Shown one piece after another: positions 14,476-15,213 of a DNA stretch of 15,213 nt; position 1 is the first letter of the stretch; every line of letters begins with the position of its first letter. Source of the stretch: Akkermansiaceae bacterium UBA6138. GTDB lineage: Bacteria; Verrucomicrobiota; Verrucomicrobiia; Verrucomicrobiales; DEV007. The notes beneath the pieces were generated by a model. That model was not told where the DNA came from. It ran no database searches and worked only from the letters and a program-made list of their open reading frames with translations. The position numbers were made by a program, and so were the translations under genes. Location of the stretch: NCBI GenBank assembly GCA_002422425.1, contig DIVG01000071.1, positions 1 to 15,213 of the forward strand, in the 5' to 3' direction.

Positions 14476-14512
14476 TCAAGAGGGTTGACTCTGGCTGGTT
14501 ACTCTCTTGAAT
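14476..14512 (+). promoter_or_regulatory. Candidate promoter and inverted-repeat operator of the methyltransferase gene
   Basis: TTGACT (14485-14490, 5 of 6 matches to -35) and TTGAAT (14507-14512, 4 of 6 to -10) are 16 bp apart and predict a start near 14519, only about five bases before the ATG. The -35 and spacer are enclosed by a perfect 7-bp inverted repeat, TCAAGAG (14476-14482) and CTCTTGA (14504-14510), whose right arm overlaps the -10. Within it GGTTGACTCT (14483-14492) is nearly repeated as GGTTACTCT (14497-14505). This arrangement looks like a repressor site. Assigned by eye. Confidence 0.4.
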
Positions 14513-14523
14513 AGCATCATTTC

Positions 14524-15213
14524 ATGAACGCCGAACTATCAGCCCCTGATCTTGCGCACGCGGCCCGCACGAAGCGCAGGCTCGCCTTTTACGACTGGTG
14601 GGTTCTCGGAGTCACGAATCAGTGGATCTGGAAGTGCCGGAAGGCAAAGTTCCTTGACCTCTATCGTGGGAAGCGCTCCGGGAATCATCTTGAGGTCGGG
14701 GTCGGGACGGGGTATTTCCTCCGGCATAGTCTCACCGAAACCCTCCCGCGCATCGCCCTGCTCGACATCAATCGCGACTTTCTCGATCATACCGCACGGC
14801 GCATCGAAGCCTGCAAGCCTGAGATCTACCACAGTGACGTGCTCGAGCCCCTTCATCTCGGGGGGAGGCGTTTTGACTCGATCGCGATTAACAGCCTGCT
14901 CCACTGCCTCCCCGGCGCTCTTGAGGTCAAAGCGGGAATGGTCTGTGACCAACTTCTTCCGTTTTTGGCGAATGACGGCGTGCTTTTCGGATCCACGATT
15001 CTGGGAAAAGACATCCAGCGCCCTCTGGCGGCAACCTGGCTGATGAGCCACTACAATAGGAAAGGAGCCTTTTCCAATTCCGAGGATTCACTCGGCGGAA
15101 TCATGGAGTCTCTCTCGATGCGGTTCAAGACCTTCAATGTTGAGGTTTGTGGCTGTGTGGTCCTCTTCTGGGGCGAGGGCCTGCGGGACGGCTACCGGCA
15201 CGAGGAGCCGGCA
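14524..15213 (+). CDS. Class I SAM-dependent methyltransferase (3' end beyond window)
   Basis: Open from ATG 14524 to the right edge, 230 codons without a stop, so the C-terminus is missing. The N-terminus has the segment YDWWVLGVTNQWIWKCRKAKFL (23-44), typical of a family of small bacterial methyltransferases annotated only as class I SAM-dependent. Motif I is LEVGVGTGYF (56-65), the acidic residue after strand 2 is Asp81 in LLDIN, and the next motif is FDSIAINSLLHCLPG (117-131), followed by LANDGVLFGSTILG (148-161). Rossmann-fold methyltransferase is secure; the substrate is unknown. Relatives I recall are about 210-240 residues, so little should be missing. No Shine-Dalgarno precedes the start. 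It is divergent from the release-factor gene across 114 bp that hold its likely promoter and inverted repeat. Confidence 0.85.
   Translation, partial: MNAELSAPDLAHAARTKRRLAFYDWWVLGVTNQWIWKCRKAKFLDLYRGKRSGNHLEVGVGTGYFLRHSLTETLPRIALLDINRDFLDHTARRIEACKPEIYHSDVLEPLHLGGRRFDSIAINSLLHCLPGALEVKAGMVCDQLLPFLANDGVLFGSTILGKDIQRPLAATWLMSHYNRKGAFSNSEDSLGGIMESLSMRFKTFNVEVCGCVVLFWGEGLRDGYRHEEPA

Overview
The window is ordinary-looking bacterial chromosome, GC-rich and densely coded. It has twelve supportable protein genes, one cut by the right edge. I see no RNA gene, insertion sequence, CRISPR array or phage gene. The organism is most likely a member of the Verrucomicrobiota or a near relative in the PVC group. 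This is inferred from a Tat-exported xylose-isomerase-like TIM barrel, a glutamyl-tRNA reductase lacking most of its C-terminal dimerisation domain (chlamydial enzymes are also short), a bacterial MYG1, a CobA-HemD fusion, and the near absence of Shine-Dalgarno sequences at the proper distance from start codons. No marker gene settles it.

Layout. Left block, minus strand (125-3392): recD2 helicase, then 31 bp later a Tat/lipoprotein-type sugar isomerase/epimerase. A short divergent intergenic region (3393-3473) separates it from the central plus-strand block: secG (3474-3983), a WaaF-type heptosyltransferase (4045-5094) and a MYG1-family hydrolase (5100-5951). After a 139-bp leader with several small hairpins comes the tetrapyrrole operon (6091-10485): a CcsA/HemX-like membrane protein, hemA, hemC and a cobA-hemD fusion. 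hemA and hemC overlap at an ATGA, and hemC and cobA-hemD are one base apart. Together these three genes take glutamyl-tRNA to glutamate semialdehyde, porphobilinogen to hydroxymethylbilane, and that to uroporphyrinogen III and precorrin-2. hemL and hemB are not in the window.

Right block, minus strand, convergent with the heme operon: an MTRFR/ArfB-like release factor (14409-14029), glgE maltosyltransferase (13937-11958) and a CHASE2 membrane protein with no output domain (11907-10543). The last two are separated by an extremely G-rich junction. Divergent from the release factor is a class I SAM methyltransferase (14524 to the edge) whose putative promoter sits between two arms of a perfect 7-bp inverted repeat.

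I did not find a convincing new multi-gene system. The items most worth a second look are the output-less CHASE2 protein with the G-quadruplex motif at its start, the MTRFR-like rescue factor, the shortened HemA next to a HemX-like protein, the Pro-Ala repeat tail on SecG, and the inverted repeat around the methyltransferase promoter.
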